Assembly: GCA_963930775.1 (NCBI GenBank)
Contig: OZ005689.1
Location: forward strand, 29,837,079 to 29,901,078
Length of the DNA stretch: 64,000 nt
Direction: 5' to 3'
Source of the DNA: Cliona cf. orientalis
Lineage: Eukaryota; Porifera; Demospongiae; Clionaida; Clionaidae
Shown: positions 12,272 through 23,317 of the stretch, piece by piece
Layout: each line of letters starts with the position of its first letter
How positions within the stretch are numbered: position 1 is the first letter of the stretch
Program-made: the position numbers and the translations under genes
Notes under the pieces: model-generated
The model's input: only the letters and a program-made list of their open reading frames with translations
Told to the model about the DNA's origin: nothing
Database searches by the model: none

Positions 12272-12812
12272 AATAGTCGAGTTAGCCGATACAATGCACC
12301 AAATGAGACCTGTAGTCTTGTTCTGAAGTGTAGCAGGATCGATTTGTCACTATAATATTGAGATAGCGTTTTTTAGTGAATGCCTGGACTTTTATAGAAT
12401 CGACTTAGATGCATATTATAATTATTATAGTTTGTTATTACCATAATAGATTATAGGTACAATATAATTAATAGAATTTTATTTGAAATACGAGTTTTAT
12501 AATTGCATTACTGAATGGTAATAGCACAATAGCACAAAAAACCCTGTCATGCTGATCATGATCTGCTATAGAATCTAATCAGAACATTCACATACTACAG
12601 ACTATATTGCTATTGTTTTCTCATTTTTTCAAATAACTGAATGCAAAATAGCTGCATAGCCACTACTGATCAGCTGTAGATTTTGATGGGAACGTTCACA
12701 TACTACAGACTATACATGGTTAATTACTGTTGTCACTACAATGTCTTTATGATAGTATTGTATCATTCAAGTTTCTATACTGCCCAGCTGCTATATATTA
12801 AGCAACTTTCTT
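12272..12812. other. AT-rich spacer
   Basis: AT-rich. A short motif, TTCACATACTACAGACTATA, occurs twice (about 12588 and 12692). Both copies follow GATCA/GCTGTAGA or GCTATAGA words, so this looks like a small local duplication. No gene was seen. Confidence 0.5.
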
Positions 12813-12838
12813 TTGCATGGCTTATTACAAAATCTAAT

Positions 12839-13462
12839 AATGGCTGAGGAATTTTTTTATGCTGTTGACTGGGAGGAACATTTTAAGATTAAAGAAATGA
12901 ATTTATTGGATGAAATTGGTGAGCTAAACCGGACATTAAATGTTGAAAGGAGAAGAAATGATTTGGAAAGAGAGAATTTGCAAAGAGAGAGACAGCAATT
13001 GAGTCAAGCTCAACAAAGACTTGAGTGGGAGAGAGGTCAGTTGAGTGAAGAAAGAGTTTTCGAGTGGGAGAAACAGCAACTAGAGGCAGAAAGGACACGA
13101 GTTGCATGGCAAAGTTGTCAACTTGAAGAGCAGATAAGGCATGAGGACGAAAAGGAAGATTATGAATATGATAAGTGGCAGTTGAATATGAAAAAAAGGA
13201 CCATCAATGAAAGGTTAGAAAAGAAGAGAAGATTGAATCATGCAGCAGAAGGAAAGCAGAGTAATGATCAATTGCAGAAGGAAATACTGGGCTTGAAACA
13301 TAGGATTTATCAACAAGAAAAGGAAGATGATGAGAGGAGGAAGGAGAGAAAATTAAAAGAAGAGGCAGAAGAGAGAGGATAGAGGAGGAAATAAAACAAA
13401 GGGTCAGAATTGAAGAGATAGAACGAAAAAATATCAGGGAAGAACTGGAGAAAGAAAATTGA
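12839..13462 (+). CDS. Glu/Arg-rich coiled-coil protein, frameshifted
   Basis: From MAEEFFYAVDWEEHFKIKEM (Met at 12839; an upstream in-frame Met at 12813 is also possible) the protein is a long charged coiled coil with repeats such as LERENLQRERQQLS and LEWERGQLSEE. The first frame stops at 13380-13382. The next frame continues the same composition without interruption (RIEEEIKQRVRIEEIERK) to a stop at 13460-13462. This suggests a one-base frameshift in a protein of about 210 residues. The upstream region has no splice or TATA signal I could fix. The family is unknown, and coiled-coil composition alone gives no function. Confidence 0.5.
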
Positions 13463-14539
13463 AAGTATTCATAATCTTTTGTGAGAAAAATTATATGGGA
13501 ACATTAAGTCATTGCATCTTCTAGTTTGTAAACTACTGTACGATTATTATTATAGCTATGTAGCTAGTAGATCCCAGTATGGACATGACACATGGCACGA
13601 CTTTCTAGATAGCTTGAATATTGTAAGCTATAATATTATGCTGAGAAATACTTTTACTGGTTTTGGTCATGTTATTTTGCTCTGTGTGGCCTTCAACTTT
13701 GGATGAGTAGTATTAGTCTGTCATTCAATGAATGCATGCATGATATGCTGTTGCATGCAATAGTATCACATATTATCTCTCAATATATAAATTGGGGATT
13801 GTGGGGCAACGATAGTGAGAGTAACAGTAACTAACACAAAAAAAAACACACTCATTAGTACACATTGACATGAACATCAAACATGACAGTAATACATTCC
13901 ACTGGATTCAATCAGATTGTGAATCAATGTCTATTATTATAATATGCACAAAATTTTCCTGGGATGGGCCAAATGAAAAATTATTTAGGATATGTGGCCA
14001 ATATATCCACGGAAAAAAACCTCGGAGAGGAAAAATTATGAGGGGAAAAAACCAACATAAAAACATCCTAGGGGCTATATAACAGAGACTTGAGTGTTCC
14101 TTGCGGGTCCGGGATTGGGGTCGGGGTGTCCACCTGGCATGCCGGTCTTCCATGATGCAAATAATGATGGAGATCCAGTATCTGTGAGCTAGATGGTGGA
14201 GATAGAGCATAAATACTGAACAAATTTTGCGTGATTGACAATTCGCCATGGCCCAGTTTCCAGTAGGGAAAATTCTGCAAGATACCAGCCCCACTCCGCT
14301 AATCTAGCATGCAACCTCCTACTACTGGATTAATTCTTTTCTTGTTCAATGATAACTTCATTGAGCATTGTTGGAGTTTTCTTCACCTAGGACTTGAGTA
14401 TACAATCTTCACCTAAGACTCCATGGCACAGGCATCTGTATCTAGGACTTAATACTTCACCTGGGACTTATTTACTTGCTTGTAGACCATATTGATTCAG
14501 AACTGTATGGCACATCTCTTTTGTATAAATCGTTGTGAG
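13463..14539. other. intergenic, no gene recognised
   Basis: Open frames here (13870-14082 and 13908-14294) have no domain and are probably chance. From about 14385 the phrases CACCTAGGACTT and ACTTGCTTGTAGAC appear. They recur near 14870-14960, so they belong to the higher-order repeat that follows. Confidence 0.5.
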
Positions 14540-15290
14540 CCTATATGATTATCTGTATTTTAGGCCATCTTCTAACTACTCTAGTAGTAGTTGGCCTTTC
14601 TATTCTGTGCATAGTGTGAATTTGTGTATGTATTTTGAGTGAGCCAACTATCTATATATATGATTATCTGTATTTCAGACCATCTTGTAACTACTCTAGC
14701 AGTAGTTGGCCTTTCTATTCTATGCATCATGTGAATGTGTGTATGTTGTTTGAGTGAGCTAACTGTCTGGAGTTATATCCGCATTTCAGGCCATTTCCTA
14801 ACTACTTTAGTTGTTTCTATTTTGTGCATAGTGTGTATCTATTTTAGTGAGCTAATAGCGTGTTCACCCATGACTTGAGTTTCACCTAGAATTTATACCT
14901 GTTCTTTACCAACTTCACTTAGGACTTGGCCTAGGACTTATACATGACTTGCTTGTAGACTACATAATCATACCAGAGTGCATGGGGATATATGTTTTTG
15001 TACAAAATTTAATATAATATTTGTGGGTATACGACTATAATATGTGCATTTCAGGCCATCTTCTAACTACTCTAGTATAATATAGTAGTTGGCCTTTCTA
15101 TTCTGTGAATGTGTGTATGTATTTTGAGTGAGCTAACTATCCGGAGTTATTGTTACAGTATGATTATCTGCATTCAGGCCATCTTCTAACTACTCTAGTA
15201 GTAGTTGGCCTTTCTATTCTGTGTTGATTGGATTGTTGAATGTTTGCATGTGTGTGTATGTATATGAGTGAGCTAAATTTACTATCTACT
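14540..15290 (+). repeat. five diverged copies of a ~110-bp repeat
   Basis: Copies start near 14562, 14677, 14787, 15053 and 15176 with (A)GGCCATCTTCTAACTACT. They continue through AGTAGTTGGCCTTTCTATTC and TGTGTATGTATTTTGAGTGA. Spacing is about 115, 110, 266 and 123 bp. The longer gap holds a second copy of the CTAGGACTT/GCTTGTAGAC block. Each copy contains a short hairpin, AACTACTCTAGTAGTAGTT. It is non-coding. It lies beyond the Helitron endonuclease end and might be part of that element's tail. Confidence 0.75.
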
Positions 15291-15688
15291 TATCTGGAAA
15301 TGGTTGAGACGTTGGTTGAATGGTATATTGAGATGTTACCAATATCTGTATGAAAATTACTTATGTATATGGCTCCTCCAAATCAATTAGTAGTTTCTTA
15401 TCTCCTCTGAGCTCAAAATTGATGCAGGCAGGCGGTGGTAATGGTCATCAATATGTAATTTTCTATTGAAATGGTCATCAAAATCGCTTGCAAAAAAGGA
15501 GGCGGTATACTTTTGCATTGTGCTCCTAATCACAAAATGCATGCAGGCGGAAATTAAGGGGGATGAGAAACTACTAATTGATTTGGAATGGCCTAATTAT
15601 TATGAGTATAATAATATTATGTATAATATGCTGTGTATGTATTGGTGACTTACGTATTATTTGGTTGCAATGATCCAGTGATATGAGA

Positions 15689-15947
15689 TTACAATTGGAG
15701 GGACAGGTAAGTGGCATCATGATCTGAATAATATGTGTCAACCACATCAATCAATGCATCATCAGCAGCACCGTTATAGTAGATGTGGTCCAACAGTGAC
15801 CCAGAGTCAGTAGTAGGTACTTGAACAAGTTGAGAAAATCTGTTGGAGGACATCAGTTGGAGCAATGGAGATGGATTTGGAGAAAGCAGGTTTTCATTGA
15901 AATCTCCAAGAATGATGGTGGGCATTGTGTGGGGAAGGTTGGATATG
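15689..15947 (-). pseudogene. Helitron AP-endonuclease, C-terminal half
   Basis: The minus frame encodes the C-terminal part of an exonuclease-endonuclease-phosphatase domain. Visible motifs are IILGDFNENLL, SLLDHIYYN and YYSDHDATYLSL, which hold the conserved Asp/Asn and the final S-D-H of AP-type endonucleases. It stops at 15689-15691. Its N-terminal half lies at 43303-43680, beyond the 27-kb insertion. With the insertion and one TA removed, the joint reads LLNHYISNLPH in frame. Animal Helitrons often carry this endonuclease after the helicase, and the helicase lies next to the other half. Confidence 0.85.
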
Positions 15948-15949
15948 TA

Positions 15950-16270
15950 CACTGTAAAAATGGTGTGGTGAGCGTCACTACCAAATTTGGTGATGTTCAC
16001 TACCTTGGTCCCTCACTAGCCTGTGGTGATATACTTAGTTGGTGATGCTCACCACAATTTAGTAGGCTACTGGTGATGTTCACTAGAAGTTAAGAGCATG
16101 TTAGTGAGGCTCACAACTTCTGATCATAGTATGTTGGTGATGTTCACCAGCATGCTAGTGAGGCTCACAACCATCAGAGTAAGTTGGTGACATTCACTAT
16201 AAAGAGGTATAATGCAGTGATGCTCACATCAGAGTACATGTGTATATTGGTGATGCTCACCAGCCTACAT
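15950..16270 (+). repeat. left subterminal repeat array
   Basis: After the CACTGTAAAAA end, short quasi-palindromes recur about ten times: GGTGATGTTCACTA, TTAGTGAGGCTCACAAC, GGTGATGCTCACCA, GGTGACATTCACTA. The common core is GTGA-N4/5-TCAC. The same core appears at the other end (43140-43299), so it is a likely binding site for the element's own transposase. Confidence 0.85.
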
Positions 16271-16373
16271 CATCATCATCACATTGTTATTATTTTGCAT
16301 GCGTGCACTGTGTACATGAGGTGAATATTTTTTGTGATTATGACAAGAGTGATACGCTTAGCCTATAAGTCTA

Positions 16374-19300
16374 CTAAGAAAATATGTGGTACTTTGTAGA
16401 AATAAGAAGACTATGATCTCTACCTACTGCTTTTGTAAATATAAGGGGGTGGTAATCAACGAGTTGTCCATGATTACAGATCAAAATTGAGTTCGTGGGC
16501 ACAACTTCATAGGCATGATAGTGGTGCTGAAACGCATTGGTGATGAAAACAGAAAGAACAAAAAAGCACTCTAGATGGGGTGTCACAATGATCTCATCTA
16601 TGTTCCCAAATATTGGTGTGTCATCCTCAATGCCACAAACCACGACAGTCCCCTTCCTGTATGTTGTTCCACTGATGACGGCAGACACCACCCTGTATAT
16701 AATATGCATTGCTATAATACATGCACAAGTTTTAAGGAAAGATACCTCTCAAAAGTGTAGCAAGTAAATAGTATTATTTATACTTGGTTGTTAACAGACC
16801 CTTCCACAAATGACTAAGTATGTATACGCAAACAATCCATGATATTTTTAATTATCTATCACACACCTGAACCTCTGCCACCTGCCACATCCCCCCCCCT
16901 CCCCCACCCAATCCCATCATAAAAAGTTGTACACGCACCTTTGAACCACAGAATAACCGTTAAGTTCAGGTACAGCTGCCTCAAGTTCCACCTCATAATT
17001 CAGCTCCAACAGCCTTTCCTTTAATATTTAATACATCACCAACATGATTGTAGAGCAAATCAATTAGACATGAAATGACACTTCAGGGGAATATATAGCG
17101 TATTATACCTCCAGTGTATTCTGGTTTTGTTCTTAAGTACTTTGACGGTTCAGACATCTGATAGCACATGTACAGCTGGTGGTGACTTGCAAGAGTTTTA
17201 GCTATGTTCTTGAAGTTGCCAAGCACACGAGCCAAGTGCTTAAAGTAACTATGCTTTGCTTCATAGCGCATACACCACATTCGGCTCAGAGGACCACACC
17301 TATATTAAGATACAATTCGCTCATGTGAATAGGAGCTGTGACGCATATACAGTGTACACAAAGCGAGTTTACATACCACTTCATCCATGATGGTAGGTGT
17401 ATCATGTAATGCATTTTGGGAATGAGGCGCCTCTCAGGATAAAGATCCTTGAAGTCTGTCAGAAAGTCTTCCACGAGCATTGCTACATAGTCAGCCTTGT
17501 CAGCAGTTGTAACTGGTGAAAACATATAGTCCATGATGGTCAAGAGTAGCAGAAAGTTTTCCCAGAAGCTGTCACCTTCAGGAACAAAGTGTCCAATAAG
17601 TAGTGGTAAAAAGCGTCCTAAACACCATATCTGAGTAGCTGCATGTAGCCAACGAGAATGACAATGAATTCGAACTGCATGCACTCCCACATGCATACAG
17701 TGTAACCGTATGTATTATTATACTGTACGCATGCATGCATGCACACGCCATTACAGGAACGGACCTAATAGCGAGCAGGAAAAGTTTAAGACACACATGT
17801 ACATGACTGTGATTTAATCATATGCATATGCATGTGGTCAGCCAATTATTGGCTGACCACATGAATTATACATCAAAGAAATATGGATACTGAAGGCATG
17901 GGGGACCACTATACACTAACTATAAAAGATAATATGCATACCGGATTTGTTTTAGGTGTCCCTCTGATGTGAGAGAAGCTGGTGCAATTTCGGTTGGTTT
18001 ATTCTTCACTTCTGATAGCCCATAATTCATTGAAGCTATGCGGTTATTCAAAACATTCAGAGAAAACAATTTCTGTTCCCGGACAAGGTAGATCAATAGA
18101 TGGCGCATACAGAGTTCTAGCGATCCCTCCAAAATATCATGCATGATATCAGGAACCATGCCAGTTGTTACATGGAAGTACTGGCACATATTCAGCACTG
18201 AATTGCATACTACACCATAGGTTGTGGCCATGTGGTCATGTAGAGGTCCTCTTAGGGCTTCACAATGAGAATTGTACATCTCCTTTGTGCGCAGCTGGAC
18301 AGCAGATTCAGTGAACTACAGAAACGAAAGAGAGATATCACTATTATGTGTATGTGTATATATACAAACTAGTTTGTGGCACAGTTAACTATAAATCAGG
18401 AAAAATAGGAATACATGATAACCTTTAACCTTTGTTTGCATGTCTTCATCCACTACCATACAATACTGGCATTTACGAAAAGCAGACGCAAGGGCTTTGA
18501 TACCTCCAATATTCCAGGCAGCAAGGTTATCTGCCGACAGAACAGTCAGTGTACCACGAAAGGCCATTGCCTTACCATCAAACTGAAAGCAAACTCCCCC
18601 CTCCTGTAGTAATTTTAATCTATAAGTTGTACAAGTACAAGTATAATATATATTATTGCTTTACCTTCTCCAGTTTCTGTATGGACTCAACAATGGGTTT
18701 TAGAATCTCCTCTATGCCATACTTGACTATAATGGGATTTTTAGCAACACAGAGAAGCTGGATACTTTTCAGAGAAGACCTGAACTTAGGGTGAAGGTTC
18801 CCCAGCAAATAGTACACCAGACCTAAAATATAATTAATATTATATTATAGGGTAGACACGGTGTGAGTAGTGTATGTTGGGGGAGGGGGGGTATGGATCG
18901 ATCTGTGCCCATCCACTCATTTCGTCAGCCCCCCTATCCAAAACGATTATCTTACCCTGTAGCTACATATTTACCCAGCTTATGTTTTTTAGCTTTACTG
19001 CCAATGGGATTGCAAATCTCCACCTCATCAAAGTACAGCTGAATCTGAAGAGCACAAGGATCTTCTTTGAAAAGCTCAGAATTCAGATACAGTTCGCCAT
19101 CACAATAATCTCCTAGCAGATTTCCTGGTAAGCTATGTGAATTCATTATCTGGAAGGCAACACAATGAAAATTAATGATGAATGCATTAGTATAGTACAT
19201 GAAATAGTGAAACAAGCCATGTATTTTTCCACAATATGTATTGTAATTGGTTAGTGAGTATACATGTATATCACATTATGTACCTGTTCACAGACAAGAT

Positions 19301-20180
19301 CCATCTGCAATGAACGCTGAAGTGATTCTAGGAGTGGAATATCATAGCAGCAGTCACAAATCTCCTTTAATTTTCCATTTACTTCCTCATAATGACGCCC
19401 TAGAACCCGTTCTACAGGCTCCTATAATCATGAAAGGATACATATTCACATGTAAAAAGAGTATCAAGTTAAAATCCTTACAAGGAGATTGTAATTCTGC
19501 CGGTAGTATTTGCGTTGAAGGTACTCAGTTTCGAGGCCATCAAAAGGGTAAGGGAAAGAATCATCTAAAGAATCCATCAGAGTTCCTTCAGATTGATGCT
19601 TGTGAATATTTTCCTGTATGATAAGGACAACAGAAACTTATCAAAATAAGAACATTTTAACTGCTTATCACAATGTATAATAATATAATAATACATGCAA
19701 TATGCAGTTTATTATAATATAATTATCATAATTATCTAACCTGTAATCTCTCCATGGCATCTCTCCAGATACCTCGGAAGTCTTGCACAATGCCATTGAG
19801 AGCTACTTGGGTTATTTTACGCTCTTCACGTGTCTTCAGGAGGAACAGGGCCGCCAATCTCTGGGGATCAGCATCAACAGACCTTGTCCTTTCAAATCAT
19901 TTCCCCAGTCATCCATCTGCAGATCTTCGTCTGCCTCCAGCCCAAGCCTGCCATTTGTGATAGCTTGGGTTGGAGCTGGGTTGGATGTATTTATCAATGC
20001 TTCTCGATGCTTACGGTAAACATGAGACCGAAATGACTCAAAGTTTTTGTATTGATCTGTACAGGAGTTGATACCACACAGGATACGTAGGCCAGGATCA
20101 TAGCGATGGGTGCCCATGTGACGAAGAACAGTGGAGAAACTCTTTCCCACGAATAAGTTGCAGATAATACATACATACAT
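16374..20180 (-). CDS. C2H2-headed transposon protein (DILEG family)
   Basis: This is a multi-exon gene read from MYVCIICNLFVGKSFSTV (20180). Exons with GT..AG borders lie at about 20180-19757, 19614-19482, 19422-19282, 19150-18974, 18819-18665, 18588-18432, 18314-17943, 17643-17373, 17301-17108, 17015-16939 and 16694-16374. The N-terminus has C2H2-like fingers (CIICNLF..H, CGINSC, FRSHVYRKHR). The middle carries FRGTLTVLSADNLAAWNIGG, a CQYC pair and VPDIMHDILEGSLEL. The C-terminus carries LIPKMHYMIHLPSW and RYEAKHSYFKHLARVLGNFK. Proteins with this motif order are repeated in fish and cnidarian genomes and are thought to come from transposons. One frameshift near 19890 in exon 1 may inactivate it. 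It is the best candidate for the 27-kb element's transposase. The catalytic residues are not known to me. Confidence 0.75.
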
Positions 20181-20598
20181 TCTCCTGGTCAGGCTTGATC
20201 CTTATTAAAGTAATAGATACATGTATTAATGGACTACATACCAGTATTAATAACACTATGTCAACACACTTACCACAGGCTTCCCTGGATATATCCAAAA
20301 GTGTAATCGCTGATCGTCGTGCTGTGGCAAACCGCTAAGTGGGTACGTACTTGGCTTCTCAGCAATTCGCCTGGTAAAGTGCAGCTGCATGCAAAGTATG
20401 TATTATGTCCATACACCATGCAACACGGATATGGATTGCCCGCGCGCGCGTAACGTACTTTTCACGTGATACGTACAGCGCATGCGCAGATCCTCGCGCC
20501 TTTACGGCAGCTGCAGCTGCACTTGCGTTCAAAAACTGAGCTGGCTGGAGAAGGTTCTTTTTGCCGAATCTAACCACCGCTGAGAGTTAGTAGCCCAC
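20181..20598. promoter_or_regulatory. left part of split divergent promoter
   Basis: This is the region upstream of the C2H2/DILEG gene. With the 12.49-kb insertion removed it abuts 33091-33108, giving about 430 bp between two divergent start codons. It is GC-richer than its surroundings near 20440-20580, with a run of alternating CG at 20439-20452. An open frame at 20359-20577 with an alanine run is probably not coding. The separate CACTA element at 48611 has a similar 400-bp gap between its divergent genes. Confidence 0.45.
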
Positions 20599-20600
20599 TA

Positions 20601-20952
20601 CGGTGGCCGAGAGAGACACACACGCGCTATGATTCGACCTTAAGCGATTCGACCGTAATCCATTCCACTGTAAGTGATTCGACCCTAAGCGATTCAACCT
20701 TAAGCGATTCGACGCTAAGCGATTCAACCTTAAGCGATTCGTTGGTAAGCGATTCGATCGTAAGCGATTCGACCGTAAGCGATTCGTTGGTAAGCGATTC
20801 GACCGTAAGCGATTCGTTGGTAAGCGATTCGACCTAAAGCGATTCGACCCTATAGCTAATCGATTTGTTATAGTTAGTCAGTGATTCCACCCTAAGCGAT
20901 TCGTTGGTAAACTATTCATCTTTAAGCGATATTCGGTTTCTTGGTACACGAT
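20601..20952 (+). repeat. left TIR: 15-bp minisatellite array
   Basis: A unique outer end of about 40 bp (CGGTGGCCGAGAGAGAC, then ACACGCGCTATGATTCGACC) precedes about 17 units of the type GTAAGCGATTCGACC. Variable last letters are GACCG, GACCC, AACCT, GTTGG and GACGC. The array becomes irregular after 20850. The units are head to tail with no spacers. Confidence 0.93.
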
Positions 20953-22516
20953 TCAACCTTAAGGTAGCTAAACAATATATAATGTAAGCGAGTTAGCTAA
21001 TCACGTGACGTTAATTAATATTATTGCCTACCTCGTGCATATCCGCATGTGAACTTGTCTAGTACCTCACGTCATACCATGAATGTTGACGGTAAGTGAT
21101 CTATATAGAGCTATATTATCGTCTTTGAATAATAATTATTATGAATTACCCGTACTGATCTGCATGCACGGCAGAAGCCTAAGCGTTGGCTCGGGGGCGC
21201 GGCATATATGAGCGACATACTCAGCCTCTGATGATATATCGGCGGGAACTAATTCAATTTGATAGCTTCAGACTAGCTTGTATCTAATCGGCTGCATTGT
21301 CATTTTATGAGATTTGTGTGTGCGTTCTGATCATTATCTCTATAGTTTTTGACTGCTATAATATATAAATACACTGCTGCATGCAAACTGTCACATACAG
21401 TGGGCGTGGTTTTGCAAAAGCTGGGGTGACCATGCAGCTGAATATAGGAAACTAGATATAGGTGTGCATGGTCTATAAAAGCTTAGCTTTTCCACTCGCA
21501 TGAAGCCATACCAAATTAATTATTCATTTCTCGGATTCTGCGGGTCTATAGCTAATGGCTGATTAAAAATTATTTTGTTTTTAATTAACATTCCTCACAT
21601 TATGATAATATTATTATAGTGACAGGCCAGGAGTACTCTTTGAAAAGAGCACTCTTGGTCTGCTACTGATAGTGCTATAAGCTAAACGATCGAAACTGCT
21701 TTAGAATGCAAGTATATATTCACTACTAAAATATTAATGATAGCTAGCTGGCTCTCTGTGGACTGGTGCATGCATGATGCTCACAATTTGCCAGGCCACA
21801 TCTCTTATTAATTATTATTTTTTTAAAATGCTGACCACCCTGGTCTGTTTCCAGCTCCTTTTTATCCGAGAAACAAAGCATCAAATTGGTATGACCTGAT
21901 GTATATATAGCCACTATAGGGCACAGCAGGAAAGTGCCATATGCATTTGCGCTAATTTAAATACATGCCTACATACTATTAGCACCTTCCTGTTGTGCCC
22001 TAGTAGCTATATAATAAGGCCACACCAAATGAGACATTAGTTTCCCGTCCACCGGCACCGCCCACCCCTTGCTGAGTGAGCCGCCTGTTTATTGCATTAT
22101 TGCATTAATATTGCCAAAAACAATGCTATAGACTGACTAACGTCATGATCAGTGTACAATAATATTGTTATAGTATCATAATTAATATAGTATCATTGTT
22201 ATAATAATATTATAATAATAATGATACTGATCGTTGCATTGGACAGTCCTGAAGTCCGACGATGATCGACAAAGTTCGGCAAGCTTCTTCAATTCGGCAA
22301 GGTCAATAACGTCAATGAGATTCATGGAATATCATGATACATATAATACACCACCCGTCCGCATCCTTTTGCAATTATGATTGTGCTAACATTTAAGGCA
22401 TGTAATTAGTATTTCCAATTTTTAAACATTCGGCTTGCTGCGCACAGCCTATAATTGTATCATTTTCAGCTTTTGGGTATAAAGTATGATTATGCAATAA
22501 AATCTATTAATAATGA
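20953..22516. other. leader region inside the 12.49-kb element
   Basis: No confident gene. A short ATG with a strong donor (ATGAATGTTGACG before GTAAGTG, at 21079) could be a first coding exon of the integrase gene, but I could not connect it. 21860-22045 is a long imperfect palindrome. Confidence 0.4.
21860..22045. repeat. imperfect palindrome / foldback MITE
   Basis: The arms read AACAAAGCATCAAATTGGTA and on to TAGGGCACAGCAGG on the left. The right arm, read as complement, gives ACTAATGTCTCATTTGGTG and on to TAGGGCACAACAGG. Arms are about 70 bp around a loop near 21950-21980. Non-coding. Confidence 0.65.
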
Positions 22517-23109
22517 TACAGTGGAACTTCTCATAACGGACCCTCCCAGGAGCGACCACCCACTATATATAACGGAAAACCGCTATATGGAACGGATTGA
22601 ATTTGCCATAGACTTAGTACATTACGAACCTCCGAGGAGCGGACAACCTCTCAATTCTCTATAACGGACGGATTGTTCGGACCCGATTGAACCTCTCAGT
22701 ACAATTTTACTTCTAAATAGCGGACGGCCAGGAAGCCACACCCCTTTTCACGGCCAGTGACGTAATCATGATAGCCTAGCCAAGCCCTTCCCCTTTTGTA
22801 GGAGGGGTGCTATCTTGAAGGTGGGTCCAGGGAGAGACTAATGGCTATTATGCATCAATGCATGATACAATTCAAGTGTATACACAGTACTTATATTGAA
22901 GTAGATTCAAATCCAGCTCATATCCTGCTTTCCTATTGATTCTTTCTCCATTCACCTCTGCAAACGCTAAATAGCTATATAGCTATCATAAAGTGTAGAC
23001 TATATTATATTATTATGTAAATTGTCTCCGCTTCTGTAAAGGGACAACCTCCATATAAAGGACAAAAGGCCTGCTCCCAATGTGTCCATTATTCGGAAGT
23101 TCTACTGTA
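22517..23109. mobile_element. MITE, TACAGTGGAACTTC family
   Basis: The left end reads TACAGTGGAACTTCTCATAA. The right end, read as complement, gives TACAGTAGAACTTCCGAATA. TA lies at both borders, as in Tc1/mariner-type MITEs. CGGAC words recur inside (ATAGCGGAC, AACGGAC). The open frame at 22455-22664 crosses the border and is not real. Confidence 0.75.
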
Positions 23110-23317
23110 CCAGCAATAATAATTATGATGATTATGCATGTTATTAATACTGTAACAGTGTGAATTAAGGACTTCAAAATCCTCAGTTGGCTACAGGGCA
23201 ATGTGGCATGTTCTACAGAACAAGTATAAGCTAACAGTAAAACGGTAAATTAATTCATAATAGTTAATTAGCTATGGTCTATAATATCTCCAGCTAACTT
23301 TATTATGTCCATGCAAT

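Noticed and set aside
20359..20577. Upstream first exon of the C2H2/DILEG gene with an alanine run
   Set aside because: The family usually starts at the zinc finger Met (20180), and this frame shows no conserved residues. Not excluded, but not supported.
20601..20952. CRISPR-like regular repeats
   Set aside because: The 15-bp units are head to tail without spacers, and the same array occurs inverted at 32713-33090, which marks transposon ends.
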